This document shows positions 15,446 through 23,423 of a stretch of 64,000 nucleotides of DNA, piece after piece. The stretch is from Bifidobacterium breve (GTDB taxonomy: Bacteria; Actinomycetota; Acidimicrobiia; Acidimicrobiales; Acidimicrobilacustridaceae): assembly GCA_945878725.1 (NCBI GenBank), contig CAMCTY010000005.1, positions 1-64,000 on the forward strand, read 5' to 3'. Each line of letters starts with the position of its first letter. The stretch's first letter is position 1. Below the pieces are notes generated by a model. The model made no database searches. It had not been told where the DNA came from and was given only the letters and a program-made list of their open reading frames with translations. A program made the translations under genes and the position numbers.

Positions 15446-16911
15446 GTTCCACTTCGCTTGCAGGTCTGACCGTCGGCGCTGATCCCTCGCTGCGGCGCCA
15501 GGACGACGGCCGCGTGCTGATCGGTGGTTCACCGCTGTCGGTCATGCGTCTGTCGGCCGCCGGTGCCTCTCTTGTGACACGACTCCTCGCCGGCGAACCC
15601 GCACCCGCCGGTACTAGTGCAAGTCATTTGCTGCGCAGGCTCTTGGAAACCGGAATGGTCCATCCCGTCCCTAACGCAACACCGTTCACGCTCACCGACG
15701 TCACGGTTGTGATTCCGGTCCATGGCACCCTGCATAGCGAATTGCTTGACGCGATCAGGGGCGTCGCCGCCATCATCGTGGTCGACGATGCGAGCCCTCA
15801 ACCGATCCGCGTACCAGCGCACAACATTCACGACGTATCGACGACCGTCATCCACGTTGGCATCCAGCAGGGTCCAGCAGCCGCCCGCACTATCGGTGCC
15901 GGCCGCGTGGCGACCTCAATCACTGCATTCCTCGACGCCGATTGCGTTCCATCCGACGATTGGCTCGAACCTCTCCTTGGTCATTTCGCGGATCCATCTG
16001 TTGCGGTGGTCGCGCCTCGCATCGTTCCCACCGATCCCATCAACGATCAACCGACCCGACTCGCGCGCTACGAACACATCCGTTCCGCACTTGATCTCGG
16101 TTCCCGACCGGCGCGCGTTCGGGCCCGGTCACGCGTTTCTTTCGTGCCATCCGCCGCACTCGTTGTTCGCAGCGACATCGTTCGCACCCATCACGGCTTC
16201 GATCATTCAATGACCGTCGGCGAGGACGTCGACTTCGTCTGGAGAGTCGACGAATCGGGCCATACCGTCCGCTACGAACCGGCGGCCACAGTGGCCCATC
16301 GGCACCGGACAACGTTCCGGGCCTGGGCTAGGCGCCGATTCGATTACGGAACATCGGCTGGCCCGCTCGCCCGACGCCATCCCGGAGCACTCACGCCCCT
16401 CGAAACCTCCGGGTGGAGCATCGCCGTCTGGGCGCTCCTCGCCACCGGCCACCTCGTCGGCGCCGGAGCGATCTTTGCCGGAACGGCCGCGCTGTTGGCC
16501 CGAAAACTCGAGTCGATCGACAAGCCGGTTCCGGCCGCCCTTCGCCTCGCCGCTGCCGGGCACCTCGGCGCCGGGCGCCTGTTGGCCCAGTCGATTGTCC
16601 GACCCTGGTGGCCGGTCACGTTGCTCGCCGCTGTATTCGTGCCGTCCCGCAAGTTCCGGGCTGTTCTGCTCGGGGCAGCCCTCGCGCCGGCAGTCATCGA
16701 CTGGATTCGCGAACGACCGCCACTTGATCCCGTCTCGTATGTTGCGTTTCGCGTCGCCGATGATGTCGCCTACAGCACCGGCGTCTGGGTCGGTGCTGCA
16801 CGAGCGCGAACGATCGAGCCTCTTGTTCCCGACTTCACGAGTTGGCCAAAGCCGAGTCGCTATTCGGTGCTGCGATCATTCAGCCGCGGCGAGTCACTCC
16901 CGCCGATCTGA
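15439..16911 (+). CDS. mftF: Mycofactocin glycosyltransferase MftF
   Basis: A 490-residue family-2 glycosyltransferase. An N-terminal PqqD-like region (residues about 15-75, LIGGSPLSVMRLSAAGASLV) precedes the GT-A domain, which has VVIPVHGT, IIVVDDASPQP, the DxD motif in FLDADCVPSDDWLE and EDVDFVWRV. The C-terminal 150 residues contain hydrophobic helices (WSIAVWALLATGHLVGAGAI and further on) likely to associate with the membrane. MftF adds beta-1,4-glucose units to pre-mycofactocin. An alternative GTG one codon downstream forms a GTGA overlap with mftE. Its stop is separated by one base from that of the convergent FKBP gene. Confidence 0.94.
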   Translation: MVSSTSLAGLTVGADPSLRRQDDGRVLIGGSPLSVMRLSAAGASLVTRLLAGEPAPAGTSASHLLRRLLETGMVHPVPNATPFTLTDVTVVIPVHGTLHSELLDAIRGVAAIIVVDDASPQPIRVPAHNIHDVSTTVIHVGIQQGPAAARTIGAGRVATSITAFLDADCVPSDDWLEPLLGHFADPSVAVVAPRIVPTDPINDQPTRLARYEHIRSALDLGSRPARVRARSRVSFVPSAALVVRSDIVRTHHGFDHSMTVGEDVDFVWRVDESGHTVRYEPAATVAHRHRTTFRAWARRRFDYGTSAGPLARRHPGALTPLETSGWSIAVWALLATGHLVGAGAIFAGTAALLARKLESIDKPVPAALRLAAAGHLGAGRLLAQSIVRPWWPVTLLAAVFVPSRKFRAVLLGAALAPAVIDWIRERPPLDPVSYVAFRVADDVAYSTGVWVGAARARTIEPLVPDFTSWPKPSRYSVLRSFSRGESLPPI

Positions 16912-16912
16912 T

Positions 16913-17287
16913 TCAGCCGACGTTGAGAAGATCGACGACGAACACAAGTGTTTCGCCGCCTTTGATCACGCCACCGGCACCAGCAGCGCCGTAGCCCTTG
17001 TGCGGCGGGATGGTGATGCTGCGACGACCACCGACGCGCATTCCGGCCACGCCTTCGTCCCAACCGGAGATGACCTGGCCGGCACCCAGACGAAAGCCGA
17101 AGGTGTCGTTGCGATCCCATGACGCGTCGAACTGCTTGCCATCGCTCCAGGCCACACCGACGTAATGGACGGTGACGGTGGTGCCGGCAACCGCTTCGGT
17201 GCCTTCGCCGATTTCGAGGTCTTCGAGTACGAGCTCCGCGGGGGGTTCGCCAGCAGGGATCGTGATGGAGGGTTTGGTGTCAGCCAT
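16913..17287 (-). CDS. FKBP-type peptidyl-prolyl cis-trans isomerase
   Basis: A 124-residue single-domain FKBP without signal peptide, hence cytosolic. The fold is shown by VTVHYVGVAWSDGKQFDASW, FRLGAGQVISGWDEGVAGM, GGRRSITIPPHKGYGA and ETLVFVVDLLNV; the aromatic and Asp residues lining the active site are present. It begins MADTKPSITIPAGEPPAELV. It is convergent with mftF and upstream, on the same strand, lies prmA; the two could be co-transcribed since the gap is 57 bp. Confidence 0.93.
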   Translation of the reverse strand: MADTKPSITIPAGEPPAELVLEDLEIGEGTEAVAGTTVTVHYVGVAWSDGKQFDASWDRNDTFGFRLGAGQVISGWDEGVAGMRVGGRRSITIPPHKGYGAAGAGGVIKGGETLVFVVDLLNVG

Positions 17288-17344
17288 CGGCAGAACCTAG
17301 TTCGTTCTTCGCCGGTCTCGGGCCATCGCCGCGCGGTTTTTCGT

Positions 17345-18208
17345 CTAGCCGCGTCGCAACAACAGCGCGCGCCAATCGTCCTCCGCCGCGGTCGCGGCGA
17401 GAACGAATCCGCGTTCGAGAAATTCATTCATGACGTCGTCGACCTGCTCATCAAGCACGCCACTCAAAATCAGCACGCCATCGTCTCGGACTGCATCGGT
17501 GATTGCCGGCGCCAGTGCGCGAAGCGTCGCGGCACCGATATTGGCGACGATGACATCGTGCACCCGCGACTCAAGGACGCCGTCAGCGTTGACCGATGCG
17601 TCAATCAGGGCCGCGACATCGTTGCGCTCGGCGTTTGAACGAGTGGCTTCGATCGCGGCGGGGTCGATGTCGATGGCGACGACGGTGACAGCTCCGAGTC
17701 GAGCGGCGGCGACCGCGAGAACGCCGCTTCCACACCCGATATCGGCCACCGAAGAACCCGGCGTCACCAGCGATTCGAGTTCGGCGAGACACATGCGAGT
17801 GGTGGGGTGCGATCCGCTGCCAAAGGTGTGGCCTGGATCGACACGAAGGACGAGATCCTCCGGGCCGGCCCACTCAGGATCATCCAGCCACGAAGGAACC
17901 ACAACCGTGCGGGCGCCAGCACGCCACGGTCTGGCGAACTCCCGCCACGCGTCGAGACCCTCGTCACCGGCGACCGAACGGACGCGCACCGGCCATCGGT
18001 CGCCGAGTTCAGCGAGCACCGGATCGACGCGATCGGTCGGAACGCCGCCACGGAGTTCGATCCGACCCGGTTCGGCTCCGGCGCGTTCCTCAACGCCGTC
18101 GACACCACCCGACCAAAGAGCACCGGATGCTTCGTCAACATCCTCGGGTGACACGTCGACGATCACGGTCGTCCAATGACCGCTTGCGTCGGCGCTGCTG
18201 GTATCCAC
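17345..18208 (-). CDS. prmA: Ribosomal protein L11 methyltransferase PrmA
   Basis: A 287-residue class I methyltransferase with the PrmA signature LRVDPGHTFGSGSHPTTRMC, SAM motif VADIGCGSGVLAVAAA, acidic loop VVAIDIDPAAIEATRSNAER and the NxxA-type motif VIVANIGAATLRAL. The N-terminal alpha+beta domain that binds L11 spans about residues 10-95. PrmA trimethylates lysines and the N-terminus of L11. The GTG at 18208 gives the usual family length; the open frame extends to 18307 with a low-complexity leader. A DUF3039 gene lies 59 bp upstream. Confidence 0.9.
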   Translation of the reverse strand: MDTSSADASGHWTTVIVDVSPEDVDEASGALWSGGVDGVEERAGAEPGRIELRGGVPTDRVDPVLAELGDRWPVRVRSVAGDEGLDAWREFARPWRAGARTVVVPSWLDDPEWAGPEDLVLRVDPGHTFGSGSHPTTRMCLAELESLVTPGSSVADIGCGSGVLAVAAARLGAVTVVAIDIDPAAIEATRSNAERNDVAALIDASVNADGVLESRVHDVIVANIGAATLRALAPAITDAVRDDGVLILSGVLDEQVDDVMNEFLERGFVLAATAAEDDWRALLLRRG

Positions 18209-18267
18209 GGACGCGGACCGTAGGTCTCCGCCACCGGGTTTGGCGAGCCGAGACCCGCTAAACAGCG

Positions 18268-18564
18268 TCAGTCGGAGCCGGATCCGGCCGTCAGCGCTTG
18301 GCGACAAGCCTCACAGACCGGGTACTGATAGGGATCGCGAGTCGGAATGAACCGCTCTCCGCACAGCGCAGTGATTTCTTCGCCGAGGACGTAGCCGCGC
18401 ATCTGATCGCTCTTGCGAATGATGTGGGCGACCTTGCCGTGCTCCATGTCCGGATCCGAAGGCCGGGTGTCCTGACGCTCGACGGTTTCGGTCGATGACA
18501 GGCGAGCGGTCGAACGAGCGGTCCCATCGTGGATCCGTTGGGTGTCGGCGAAGACGGTGTTCAT
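18268..18564 (-). CDS. DUF3039 domain-containing protein
   Basis: A 98-residue protein; the conserved part is AHIIRKSDQMRGYVLGEEIT, then ALCGERFIPTRDPYQYPVCE and ACRQAL. Three Cys residues (ALCG, PVCEAC) are arranged like a small zinc-binding knuckle, typical of DUF3039, a family restricted to actinobacteria. The ATG at 18564 begins MNTVFADTQRIHDGT; a longer frame to 18627 is unconserved. No function is established. It is upstream of prmA on the same strand. Confidence 0.85.
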   Translation of the reverse strand: MNTVFADTQRIHDGTARSTARLSSTETVERQDTRPSDPDMEHGKVAHIIRKSDQMRGYVLGEEITALCGERFIPTRDPYQYPVCEACRQALTAGSGSD

Positions 18565-18643
18565 CACGGGTGAAGCGTACCGCTGCGGTTCCCGATACTC
18601 CGTACGCCCTTCGGACCTATCGCCCACAGGTCCCGATCACGAC

Positions 18644-19885
18644 TCAGCCCGGGTTCGACCAGTGCCACGGTTCGCTGGGGAGATTCGTGAACCCAAACCG
18701 TCCGGCATTCGCGGCGAGCCAACCGAAGGCCGGATTGCTGCGGCTGCTGATGAACGAACCGTTGGACTGAAAGTCGACAGCTAAGCCCTGTTCGTGCATT
18801 GAATAACCCGGGCGGGCTGTCGGCGGTGAGCACGAATCGGCCGGCATCTGCCAGATCGCGTACTCCGATGTCCCACAGTTCTGACGGCGCAACTGGATCT
18901 GCGCGTTGATATCGCGGTAGCCGTAGCCACCAAGTCGGAATCCCGCCGACGATGCGGCCGCAAGAAGCCCGCGGAGCGAATCGGCGATACGAGAATTCAC
19001 GGTGATTCCGCCGACAGTGGTGAGAGGTGGCCGCGAGACCGAGCCGCCCGGCGTCGTAACCGGAGGAGTCGTGCCCCCCGACGAACCGCCGGGAGTCACT
19101 GGAACACCCGAAACAGATTCGGCTAGCGCCGCGGCCTCGGCGGCAATCTGTGCCCCGAACGACGCGTCGAGTCGCGACAGGTACATAGCTTCAGACAGCC
19201 GCTCGTCGAGTCGCTGACGGACCTGGCTAGCGAACGTCGCCTGTTGATTCTTCGCGGCGGAAAGCGCAGTCAGGGCCTGTTCAGCCTCCGCCACATGAGC
19301 TTCGGCTTCAGCTTTCGCGTTCTCGGCCCGCTTGCGCTGTTCCTCAAGGCGCTGCTTGGTCGTGCGCAACTGGTCAATCACGTCGGCATCGGTGCCGGAC
19401 TGCATCTCGATCAGGGCTCGGCGGGTTTCGTCTTCCTGGGCCGAAACGGCCTCGAAGCGTCGAAGTATCTCTTCGCCGGGAGGATCGAGATACGCGGCAA
19501 CCGCATACCTCGCGAGTTTCGCTCGAATGGCGATGAGTTCCTTGTTGGTGGCCTCGGCGGCAATCTCGGCCTCACGCGCCTCTGCGCTGCTGGCTTCGGC
19601 CCGACGCCGAGCATCAGACACCACCGCTTCCTGGCCGCGGACATTCTCCTCCAGCGCCGCCAGCGCTTTCGAAATCTCAGCCTGAGTTCCTTCGAGAGCA
19701 TTGACCTGCGACGCGACCTGTGCCTGCGAGGCCCGAACCGCGGCGCGCTGTGTGCGGGCATCGGTCGCGGCGGCCCCGACCGGGCCGAGTCCGAGTCCGA
19801 GCACTGCCGTCGCCAAACCCATGATCACGGCCGCGACAAGTGACGTGGTGCCAGTGGTTCGTGCTCGACAGGGAATACGGCTCAT
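18644..19885 (-). CDS. Exported coiled-coil M15 (VanY-type) D,D-carboxypeptidase
   Basis: A 413-residue protein. Residues 1-40 form a signal peptide (TTSLVAAVIMGLATAVLGLG, then PVGAAATDA). Residues about 45-245 are a long coiled coil rich in Ala, Glu, Gln and Arg. A Gly/Thr/Pro linker (GGSSGGTTPPVTTPGG) leads to the VanY domain at about 290-413, with zinc ligands in YSMHEQGLAVDF and the catalytic EPWHW. It should trim peptidoglycan stem peptides outside the membrane; the coiled coil resembles EnvC/PcsB-like tethers to division machinery. It stands alone on the minus strand. Confidence 0.9.
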   Translation of the reverse strand: MSRIPCRARTTGTTSLVAAVIMGLATAVLGLGLGPVGAAATDARTQRAAVRASQAQVASQVNALEGTQAEISKALAALEENVRGQEAVVSDARRRAEASSAEAREAEIAAEATNKELIAIRAKLARYAVAAYLDPPGEEILRRFEAVSAQEDETRRALIEMQSGTDADVIDQLRTTKQRLEEQRKRAENAKAEAEAHVAEAEQALTALSAAKNQQATFASQVRQRLDERLSEAMYLSRLDASFGAQIAAEAAALAESVSGVPVTPGGSSGGTTPPVTTPGGSVSRPPLTTVGGITVNSRIADSLRGLLAAASSAGFRLGGYGYRDINAQIQLRRQNCGTSEYAIWQMPADSCSPPTARPGYSMHEQGLAVDFQSNGSFISSRSNPAFGWLAANAGRFGFTNLPSEPWHWSNPG

Positions 19886-19955
19886 GGATCCTCAGACACA
19901 TCGGTCAGAGGAAGGCCCCGGATTCCGCCCGTACGCAACTATGACCCTACCGCAC

Positions 19956-19972
19956 GACCCCCGAAAGGGGTC
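19956..19972 (-). terminator. Small hairpin downstream of the tautomerase gene
   Basis: GACCCC at 19956-19961 and GGGGTC at 19967-19972 form a 6 bp stem with a 5-base loop, 10 bases past the stop of the minus-strand tautomerase gene. There is no clear T-run, so termination activity is uncertain. Confidence 0.3.
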
Positions 19973-19982
19973 AACACTCGGT

Positions 19983-20186
19983 TCAGGATGCCGGAGGCGC
20001 CATTTTCTCCGGCTGCCAGATGCCCTCGGCCATGTAATCGGAAGCCGGGAATTCGTGGAGCCAGACCCGGATCGACGGCAGCGAGGCCCCGATCGACGTG
20101 TGGACGGCGTCGGTCACGGCGGCCATGAGGGCCTTCTTCTGTTCCGGGGTGCGGCCCTCGAGCAGGTTGATCTGGATCAGCGGCAT
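19983..20186 (-). CDS. 4-oxalocrotonate tautomerase family protein
   Basis: A 67-residue protein starting MPLIQINLLEGRTPEQKKAL, with the catalytic Pro-1 exposed after Met removal, followed by MAAVTDAVHTSIGA and SIRVWLHEFPASDYMAEGI. Length and strand-helix-strand pattern match 4-OT-type tautomerases, which ketonise dienols or dehalogenate small acids and work as hexamers. Neighbours give no pathway. The gene is flanked by unrelated genes, and the substrate is unknown. Confidence 0.9.
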   Translation of the reverse strand: MPLIQINLLEGRTPEQKKALMAAVTDAVHTSIGASLPSIRVWLHEFPASDYMAEGIWQPEKMAPPAS

Positions 20187-20342
20187 ATGGTCTCCGATAG
20201 CAAGGAGTGCCGCCGACGGCGAGCACCCGGTTTCGAAACGGCCCGATGCCGCAGGGCGAGGATAGTTCCGGCACCCCGCAGCGCCGGGTGCGGTCCGAAG
20301 TCGGAATCGCCGGACACCAGCCCCCGCCTAGGGTTCTCGGCA

Positions 20343-20939
20343 ATGGCAAAGAAACCGGGCAAGAAAAACACTCCAACACCCCGGCGAACCCCCGCCCCCG
20401 AACGAGTTCGGACGCGGCGATTCCGCTCACTCATTTTCATCTGGGTCTTCATCGCCGTGTTCGTCGTCGGCCCCGTCTTCCTCGGCAATTACCTCTTCGT
20501 GATACCGGCTATCGGCTTCATCGTCGCCGGGGTCGCCACCATGCGACTGGCCCGGTCACCCGATGGCCCCGATGCCGAAACCCTCAAACCCGATGCTCTT
20601 GCGGGTGGAACGAAAGATGCCCCGGTCGAGGTGCGGGCAACGTGGTCGGTCGGAACACAGGGACAACTACGCAATCAGGAACGCGGCGTCATCAGGGTTG
20701 CTGATCGCAGGATCAGTTTCATCGCCGACGACGGCGAGTCTCGGTTCGATGCGGCGATCAACAAGACCGTGCTCGCGTCGAAACCCGGATTCTGGCGGCC
20801 TCAACTCGATCTCGAGCTGGGCGGGTCGACGCACAGCCTGCGTTTCTTCCCACTCTGGGACCTCGGGGCAACCACCGTCGGGCCAATCGTGGCCCAGGAG
20901 TGGTACGACCAGCTCTCCGAACTTGGCGCCAAGGCCTGA
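20343..20939 (+). CDS. Hypothetical membrane protein (pair member 1)
   Basis: A 198-residue protein with a very basic N-terminus (MAKKPGKKNTPTPRRTPAPE), two hydrophobic helices at about residues 30-48 and 52-70 (FIWVFIAVFVVGPVFLGNYL and next), and a soluble C-terminal domain of strands ending PIVAQEWYDQLSELGAKA. The domain (LRNQERGVIRVADRRISFIA, SLRFFPLWDLGATTVG) resembles PH-like membrane-associated folds. I do not know the family. The next gene encodes a protein of the same architecture and similar C-terminus 2 bp downstream. The ATG at 20343 was chosen because everything upstream in that frame overlaps the tautomerase. Confidence 0.72.
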   Translation: MAKKPGKKNTPTPRRTPAPERVRTRRFRSLIFIWVFIAVFVVGPVFLGNYLFVIPAIGFIVAGVATMRLARSPDGPDAETLKPDALAGGTKDAPVEVRATWSVGTQGQLRNQERGVIRVADRRISFIADDGESRFDAAINKTVLASKPGFWRPQLDLELGGSTHSLRFFPLWDLGATTVGPIVAQEWYDQLSELGAKA

Positions 20940-20941
20940 CG

Positions 20942-21574
20942 ATGCCGCAACACGAACCGGACTCCAACCGCACCCGCGTGCGGGCCAGAGCCCGTCGCAA
21001 TCTTGTACTTCTCGTGTGGTGGGCTATCACGATTCTCGGACTGTTCGCGTTGTCGATCGGTGGCCCCTGGATCCTCGTCATTCCGGTCGGTGTGATCGGA
21101 ATCCTCGTGGCCAGCAACACGATCGCCGTCGTGCGTCAGACCGGCCCCGAGCACAACGCGCTCGAACCGGGCCGACTTGAACGGGCCGATCGGGAAAACG
21201 ATCCGGTCGCCGTCGCCGCCTCTCGCTCACCCCGACGAGGCGCGAAGGAGAAGGCGCGGCGACAGGGAACTCTCGCCTACAGCCGCGGACGGCTCACCTT
21301 TGTGGTCCACGGCCAACAGGGACGGACTACTCGCGCCAGCTCCGTTGACCAGGCCGGCGATCAGTTGATCCTCGATATTGCTCCCGCCGAACTCGCTCTC
21401 GGTATGCGCCCGACGTGGCTGCGGCCAACTCTCGAGTTCACCGCCAACAACACGCATCACTTCATTGAGTTCTCCCTTCCGAGCGACTTGGGTTCCGGAG
21501 CGGTCGGATCAGTCGTGGCCGCGGCCTGGTTCGACCAACTTGTCGAGCGGGGAGCGGCGAGCTCGCACCGATAG
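20942..21574 (+). CDS. Hypothetical membrane protein (pair member 2)
   Basis: A 210-residue protein with the same layout as its upstream neighbour: basic N-terminus (NRTRVRARARRN), two hydrophobic helices (LVLLVWWAITILGLFALSIG and ILVIPVGVIGILVASN) and a strand-rich domain with LAYSRGRLTFVVHGQQGRTT and an ending AAAWFDQLVERGAASSHR, comparable to QEWYDQLSELGAKA in the partner. The start lies 2 bp after the upstream stop, so the two are made together. Family and function unknown; they could form a hetero-oligomer at the inner face of the membrane. Confidence 0.72.
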   Translation: MPQHEPDSNRTRVRARARRNLVLLVWWAITILGLFALSIGGPWILVIPVGVIGILVASNTIAVVRQTGPEHNALEPGRLERADRENDPVAVAASRSPRRGAKEKARRQGTLAYSRGRLTFVVHGQQGRTTRASSVDQAGDQLILDIAPAELALGMRPTWLRPTLEFTANNTHHFIEFSLPSDLGSGAVGSVVAAAWFDQLVERGAASSHR

Positions 21575-21623
21575 CTCAAACCCATAGCCCGGCTGGAGTC
21601 TCCTCGCGTGTAACCATTGACCC

Positions 21624-22406
21624 GTGTCTCTCCCCCCCGCTGATCCGTCATTGCTCAATGCCGCCGTCGAGATGACCCGCGACGCGGGAAAGCTCACGCT
21701 CCAATGGTTCGATCGTCATGATTTGGCCATCGATCACAAAGGTGATGGCACGCCCGTCACCGAAGCCGATCGGGCTGCCGAGCGACTCATCCGTGAGCGC
21801 ATCGCCGCGATCGCTCCCGACGACACCATCTTGGGTGAAGAAGAAGAAGATCACCCCGGATCGAGTAGTCGCACGTGGATCATCGATCCGATCGACGGAA
21901 CAAAAGCGTTTACGCGCGGCGTACCGCTCTATTCGAATCTTCTCGCCATCGTCGACGAGCACGGTCCGCTCGTTGGCGTGATCGGACTGCCCGCTCTTGA
22001 CATCGTCGTGTACGCCGGCCGCGGCCTCGGGTGTTTTCGCAACGGTGAACGCGTGCACGTCAGCACTCGTTCCGAACCTTCCGAATGCGTTCTGAGCACA
22101 AGCGGATTCACTAACTGGCCCGAGTCATCGCTACTCGGCGTTAAGCGGGCCGGGTTTCAGATGCGTACGTGGGGTGACGGTTACGGCTACGCGATGGTTG
22201 CGTGCGGAACGCTCGATGCAATGGTCGATCCCGACGTTTCTCTCTGGGACATCGCGCCGATGCCCGTAATTCTCAGCGAGGCCGGCGGTCGTTTCACCGG
22301 GACCGACGGTTCCGATGCCGATCTGATTCCCGGAGCGAAAGCGTCTGGTGTTGCATCAAACGGAATCATCCACGATGCCGTTCTGCGTGCATTGACCGCC
22401 GACTGA
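21624..22406 (+). CDS. hisN: Inositol monophosphatase family protein, probable histidinol-phosphatase HisN
   Basis: A 260-residue phosphatase with the two IMPase signatures: GTPVTEADRAAERLI with the metal-binding Glu-Ala-Asp and WIIDPIDGTKAFTRGVPLYS, plus LWDIAPMPVILSEAGG near the C-terminus. The TKAFTRGVP continuation, as opposed to TNFVHGFP in true inositol phosphatases, is typical of HisN, which removes phosphate from L-histidinol phosphate. The start is GTG at 21624. No other his gene lies nearby, so substrate assignment rests on that motif only. Confidence 0.82.
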   Translation: MSLPPADPSLLNAAVEMTRDAGKLTLQWFDRHDLAIDHKGDGTPVTEADRAAERLIRERIAAIAPDDTILGEEEEDHPGSSSRTWIIDPIDGTKAFTRGVPLYSNLLAIVDEHGPLVGVIGLPALDIVVYAGRGLGCFRNGERVHVSTRSEPSECVLSTSGFTNWPESSLLGVKRAGFQMRTWGDGYGYAMVACGTLDAMVDPDVSLWDIAPMPVILSEAGGRFTGTDGSDADLIPGAKASGVASNGIIHDAVLRALTAD

Positions 22407-22428
22407 AATCAGTCGGCCTCAACCTCAC

Positions 22429-23304
22429 TCAGGATTCGTCATCGTCATGGCACACGGTGTGATCGTGTCCATGCGCGTGGTGATGCGGATCGTCAATCAA
22501 CACCGCGCCGCCTTCGAGGCGCAGGAGTCGACCGCCATAGGCACTCGCAAGATGGTCCGTCGTCAGAACTTCCGCCGGCGTTCCAGCGGCGACGACTCGG
22601 CCGGCGAGCAGCAGCACGTGATCGGTTTCGGCCGCTTCAGAAAGATCATGGGTTGTCATCACCACGGTGCGGCCCGCAGCGCGTTCTTCAGCCACGACAT
22701 CGAGGATCCGCTGTCGACTGACTAGGTCGAGCCCGGTGACCGGTTCGTCGAGAAGTAGGAGTTCTGCTTTTTGCGCGAGACCTTGCGCAATGAACACTCG
22801 TTGCCGCTGTCCGCCCGACAACTCGCCAAGATGGCGCGACACAAGCGGCCCGATCTCAAGTCGATCGATTGCTTCATCCACAATTGCGCGATCAGAGGAT
22901 CGCAATCGACCGAGGATTCCGCGATCGGCGAAGCGGCCCATGGTCACCACTTCGCGAACCGTCACCGGCAACTGATCGTTGACCTTCGCCGATTGCAACA
23001 CGTACGCAACTTTGCGTCTTGCTTTGATCGGGTCGTGACCCAGAACACTCAACGATCCGGACTGCACCGGCAACAAGCCGACGATCGCGTTGAGCAAACT
23101 CGATTTTCCGGCGCCGTTAGGACCAACCAGTGAGGTCACCGCCCCAGCAGGAAGGCAGAATGCGGAATCGGCAAGAACTGAATGCCGACCGTACGCGAGA
23201 TTGATGCCGATTCCCTCAACAGCACACGCCACCGACTGCCCTACTGCCGCATCGGGCGAAGAGACAGGGAATACGCTTCCTGTCTGCTGGTTCGTTTCGG
23301 TCAC
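22429..23304 (-). CDS. Metal (Zn/Mn-type) ABC transporter ATP-binding protein with His-rich tail
   Basis: A 291-residue ABC ATPase with Walker A GPNGAGKSS, signature LSGGQRQRVF, Walker B LLLLDEPVTGLD and switch His in MTTHDLSEAAETD. The C-terminus DDPHHHAHGHDHTVCHDDDE is a metal-binding tail found in zinc and manganese uptake ATPases of the ZnuC class. Neither a permease nor a binding protein gene is adjacent. It is divergent from the copper operon, 119 bp apart, so a shared metal-responsive region is conceivable. Metal identity is inferred from the tail and family resemblance only. Confidence 0.85.
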   Translation of the reverse strand: MTETNQQTGSVFPVSSPDAAVGQSVACAVEGIGINLAYGRHSVLADSAFCLPAGAVTSLVGPNGAGKSSLLNAIVGLLPVQSGSLSVLGHDPIKARRKVAYVLQSAKVNDQLPVTVREVVTMGRFADRGILGRLRSSDRAIVDEAIDRLEIGPLVSRHLGELSGGQRQRVFIAQGLAQKAELLLLDEPVTGLDLVSRQRILDVVAEERAAGRTVVMTTHDLSEAAETDHVLLLAGRVVAAGTPAEVLTTDHLASAYGGRLLRLEGGAVLIDDPHHHAHGHDHTVCHDDDES

Positions 23305-23423
23305 CTACACAGTCTTGCCGACGAACCTCCGACAGACGAACGACATCGAGCGGGAACCAGAACGGTTCCGGTAACGACCAAGAAGACCGTGAGCCCCGTG
23401 GTCCCCCAAACAGGTTTTCCTTC

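Noticed and set aside
19701-20939. A 412-codon plus-strand ORF covering the first small membrane protein
   Set aside because: The upstream part is antisense to the M15 peptidase start and the tautomerase; the membrane protein starts at 20343.
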